Below are positions 60,161 through 64,000 of a stretch of 64,000 bases of DNA, piece after piece (the first letter of the stretch is position 1; every line of letters starts with the position of its first letter). Origin of the DNA: Taenia hydatigena (taxonomy: Eukaryota > Platyhelminthes > Cestoda > Cyclophyllidea > Taeniidae); the NCBI GenBank assembly GCA_036345935.2, contig JADWOT020000003.1:9847132-9911131 (forward strand), written 5' to 3'. The notes beneath the pieces are model-generated. The model was not told the DNA's origin. It saw nothing but the letters and a program-made list of their open reading frames with translations, and did not search any database. A program made the position numbers and the translations under genes.

Positions 60161-63100
60161 AAATCAGTAGAAGCGACGAAAATGATGGAAAATTTGGAAT
60201 GGAGCAACTACTGCTCTGAACGTTTTCCTACTGTTCTTTTGTACCTCAACGTTTCTTTGATTGACTTGTTTGACTGTGCATCTTTATGCTGACGCCACCT
60301 CTATTGCCGACCCGATGATAACTCAATCACCAGTGTCGTAGCGGAAGTGATGCAAGCTTTTTCCGGTCCTGATCCATCAGCCTAGTGTGACGTCAAGTGC
60401 GTTCATCTTCCATTTCTCCTCTTATTTTTCTTTACCAACCCAATTAGTGGCTTCCGATGCACTTGATTCACACTGTTGCGCGACACTGACGACAACAATG
60501 GTAGGAAACAAAGATAGGAAGTGTATTATTGGTGTAGAGATTGAATCAGAGTTCACAGGTGCGACTTAGAGATCTTTTCGCATATTCGATGCACACAGTC
60601 AGCCATCGCAAAGTGGTTGGTGCTGGAAGTAAAAACATTCACGAATCGATTGCGCCATCCATTAACATTCACGCTTATTCCAAAAAAATTATCGAAATGA
60701 TACATTGTTGTTCTCTCGTACATATTTTACTGGGTCTTGAGTTCCATCCAGCTTGACAACAGTACTGGGTTAGGGAATGAGCATGTATTGTATTTTTGCT
60801 CCCCCTAGGACCGCTGACCTGAGGTAGCATGTGTTTGACCCATGGGAGGGCGATCGTTTGGAGTGGACTGTCGTCTGTCTATTCAATGCGGTCTTGATTA
60901 ACTCTACGAAAGGGACTATGCAACGCTGCATGGTGGTGATTGATTGAGGCCACTTCTGTACTCCAGCTACCTTAAGAACGTTCGCCTCGTGGGTGAATGA
61001 GGTTGACATTGGAGCTGAAACGTTGTAGGTCTTGGCATCACCAAGAAGCCATTCATGCTCCAACTTTTGCAGTTGAATAATGGAGCAGTTGAGAGAGGGA
61101 TTGGCATTAAAGGCATGTAAAACATGTCCTACGATCTGCATCTGAATTAGTTTTACCCTTTCGAGAAGACAAACCTAGAATTGTAAAGGGTTGTGGCGTT
61201 TGCTTTCTCGGCAGAAATTTTCCATTTTGTTTCGGTCTTTCTCTATTTCTCTTGCAACTTCGTTTAGTTTGGTCAGCACCAAGTCATGAGTGTTTTTGTT
61301 AGAAGCAAACTGATCTGTGGACTCCGAAAGTGGAGTGGAACACAGATCTAACCCTGATAGGCATTACCTGGGAACACTTTGATGGATTGGGCGTCGTCTT
61401 TGCTTCTGTGTGTGATGCATCGACCTGGGTAAACTTTCGCTTCCAACACAGTGGAAGTGAAGCAGTGCATTGCGCTGTTGGAAGAAAAAGGAAAAGAAGC
61501 AGAGGACAACAAAGGATGATGCTGAGTTGAGTGCGCTTCCATGTCGCTAATGGAAGGGCCTAACTTCCATTTGTCTTCTCCTTGCTTGATCTCATTTGTC
61601 TTCCGTGGCGATATGTATTTTAAAGTTGACAGCATAACAGCAAACCTATCAAACTTTAGACCTACGATTGGCTAAAACCTGGTCATCGAAATAAAGATCT
61701 GCGTATGATGCTGTACTGTGCCCTACACCAGACCTGAAACCTTTAAATGTTTGACCTGAGCTGTGGAGTAGATGGAAATGAATTACAGTCAAATTGTTTG
61801 ATCGTGTTTATACCAAAAATAACTAATTGACCGTCAGATGTCTGAGTTACTACTAGCTTTCAAATCACTACCATTTCACAGCGTGCTACCTTGTGAGCCC
61901 TCTGCAGCTTAGAGTTATCTGGTTGACCGAGAGTCTCAAATGTGCTGGTTGGCCGTTTTAAGTGAAAACATTGTAAGAGCAAACGTATTAGCAGCGAAGT
62001 TAGCCGTCGCTTTTTACGGAAATAGGAGATCCTTAATGCAATGCTTACCAAAGCATTAGTTGGCAGTCAAATCACGCAGGTGTCAACTAGCACAGAAATT
62101 GACGGTGAAAATATAGTTTGGAGGCGTAGACTGATTCTGACGCCACAGATTGGCTCACCTCCTAACTCCTGCTAAAAGCTATCTACTGACAGACAGTTTC
62201 ACCTAATGCAGCAAAAAATACTCAGGAAAATCCAAGCTTCTTGTACGTGGGGTAGTCTAATGGAAAAGGAAGAGAGGAGAGAAATTCCTACAGCGTTATT
62301 TGTTTTGCAACATCACATTGGATGGTAGATTGTGTTGCACGATCCCTCAAGCACTTATGCAATCGTCATGCGTATTCTTGTGCTCTAGAGAATTGGATTT
62401 TAACACAACACCTCTCTCAGCATACAAAATATCTTCAAGCGCAGTCAAGGTCCTTGCACAAACCAATACACGCAACAGATCTTTGTTCTTTCAATGAACT
62501 CTCAGCAAGTCAGGAAATTTCAGTTCCATTTAAATGATCTTTTAAAATGAAACTTTCCTGCTATTGATGCATTTCACTACCAGTTTAACCAGTGTCGCAC
62601 CAGACATCATACAATGCCAAGTGCTATAACTACTTTCAACAATTCACGGCACATGTGTTTACGTAAAATGAGCCCTCCTACTTTGTATTCACTGGATGTC
62701 TTAACTGTTGTGCGCATTTTTGGCACGGTTGCTCCTTAATATCGCCGAGACTTGTAAATTCCGTTGCATCGACGTCAGCCTCCACTGATAGACATTATGC
62801 TAATCTCTATTTCTCTTCTCAGCCTACTGGCGAAGGTGGGTTACCGCACTCCTCTGACAACGCAGACTGTCACCACCGACAGGATGAACATGAACCTTCA
62901 GCAACTTGATCATCTGCATTGCCTCAGCTCCACCAATCTTCTTCGCTTTGTTAAAATCGTTGCATTCGAGATTTAATCGTGCAGTCATTTCTTGTCACTC
63001 TCCATCGGTAAAAGGGGAGCTGTTGCTTGGAGTCAGAAAGCTCATCTGCATGTTCCGCCTGCCCACCCATCAGACTGACTTCTTTTTAGGGGAATAGACC

Positions 63101-64000
63101 ATCTATCAGATCACCACCTTGAAAAAAGTCGATTTTTGATTGTCGTCAGTGCAGTGAGATGAACGTTTACCTTTCACTGGATATAAAATCTTGTGGATAC
63201 CCTCACTAGCCACGATCTTACAATCATGCAAGGATGTGGAGTCTTCTACTGCGGCTCTACCTCTCCATCTTGCTAGCCCGAAACCACATGTTCATAATGC
63301 ACTAATTTGATGAGAGGTTGAAAGGAAAGACTTTGAGTATTCATCTACACTGAGATAGCGCTTACAGCTACAATTTTCCTCTTGATACCAGTCTGTTCCT
63401 AAATATTTTCCGATCAGCTACACTGCGGCACACAGGCCACAAAACGTGCACATTGTCAGGTAGAAAAAAGCTCTCCATTCTATTAATGTATTCGAATATT
63501 GACCTGCGCTATTCACTTAAGTTGTGGTGAGTTTATGCATAGACGAATGGGCAACTACATCATCACGGCCATGTGTGATCACTAAGTGTGACTACTCAGT
63601 GCTTGTGGAGGAGGGTGAGCTGTTATCAGTAAACTCATCTGTCATCAGTAATCAAATGACGAAGTAAGCTGCGTTCAAAGGGACGTTGCTGAAGCACTTC
63701 TTACGAAGTGACGCAACTGCGTGAGAAGGACTTTTCGGTATACGTGAGAAGCTGATGTTAAACTAGTCACTATACATGGTGAAGTATACGATCCGATGAC
63801 AAGGATGATTCCGTTGCAACGGTTGTCATGTGCCACATTTACGCCCTTAGCACCCTGACAGACGCTTCAAGGCTAGCTAGCTGGCTAGCTCCTTGCTTCC
63901 TCTGTTGATTTACCAATGCTACTGGGTAACCTGGATAACTGCAACGAGATGTGAGGATCTGCATGGACTCAGTAAGCACCATTAATATGGTGCTCCGCAC
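60161..64000. other. No supported gene
   Basis: The longest frame (60,770-61,141, minus) has protein-like composition (HAFNANPSLNCSIIQLQKLE) but no recognised motif or clear splice sites. A possible short signal-like start (MLISISLLSLLAKV) at 62,797 precedes a donor-like GTGGGT. A GCTAGCTAGCTGG-type repeat is at about 63,873-63,890. Nothing firm. Confidence 0.4.

Overview
This window looks like nuclear DNA from a flatworm, most probably a tapeworm (Cestoda), although I cannot name the species. The evidence is that genes are split by introns with eukaryotic splice sites, that most of the sequence is repeats and decayed gene copies, and that the clearest complete gene encodes a secreted protein with a signal peptide, one fibronectin type III (FN3) domain, a Ser/Thr-rich stalk and a hydrophobic tail. 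That is the layout of the tapeworm oncosphere antigens EG95, 45W and TSOL18. A decayed Ty3/Gypsy element and 41-46 nt introns also fit. Most open frames here are chance frames or shadows, and there are no operons, ribosome binding sites or CRISPR arrays.

Layout. 1-4.55 kb is one arm of a large inverted repeat whose partner is 38.93-43.63 kb. The arms carry an F-box protein exon (open in the right arm, broken by a 2-nt deletion in the left), a second conserved exon with a clean splice donor, and half-FN3 plus membrane-tail exons. 5.0-9.77 kb and 30.36-35.09 kb are a direct segmental duplication with several possible exons. 9.8-13.7 kb is mostly featureless apart from a tRNA-Gly(UCC)-like gene at 10.94-11.01 kb. 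13.72-14.03 kb holds an exon that I read as a divergent T-box domain, lying against a truncated Gypsy element on the minus strand (14.0-16.45 kb). 17.11-17.55 kb is a small three-exon type I membrane protein gene. 22.72-24.72 kb is the four-exon FN3 gene with promoter and polyadenylation motifs. 25-29.6 kb is nested tandem and inverted duplication. 35.5 and 38.95 kb hold more FN3 remnants. 44.9-51.6 kb contains several rearranged copies of an unrecognised coding family, and a diverged duplication pairs 51.87-52.45 kb with 59.50-60.16 kb. 54.27-54.45 kb looks like another stalk/tail exon of the FN3 family. The last 4 kb show nothing I can call.

Taken together, this is a duplication-rich region in which exon cassettes (FN3, stalk/tail, F-box, an unknown family) have been copied, inverted and mostly broken. 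Two genes look intact enough to be expressed (17.1 and 22.7 kb); the F-box gene in the right arm and the T-box exon may be live or recently dead. All calls come from reading the sequence by eye; no database search or splice prediction was run.
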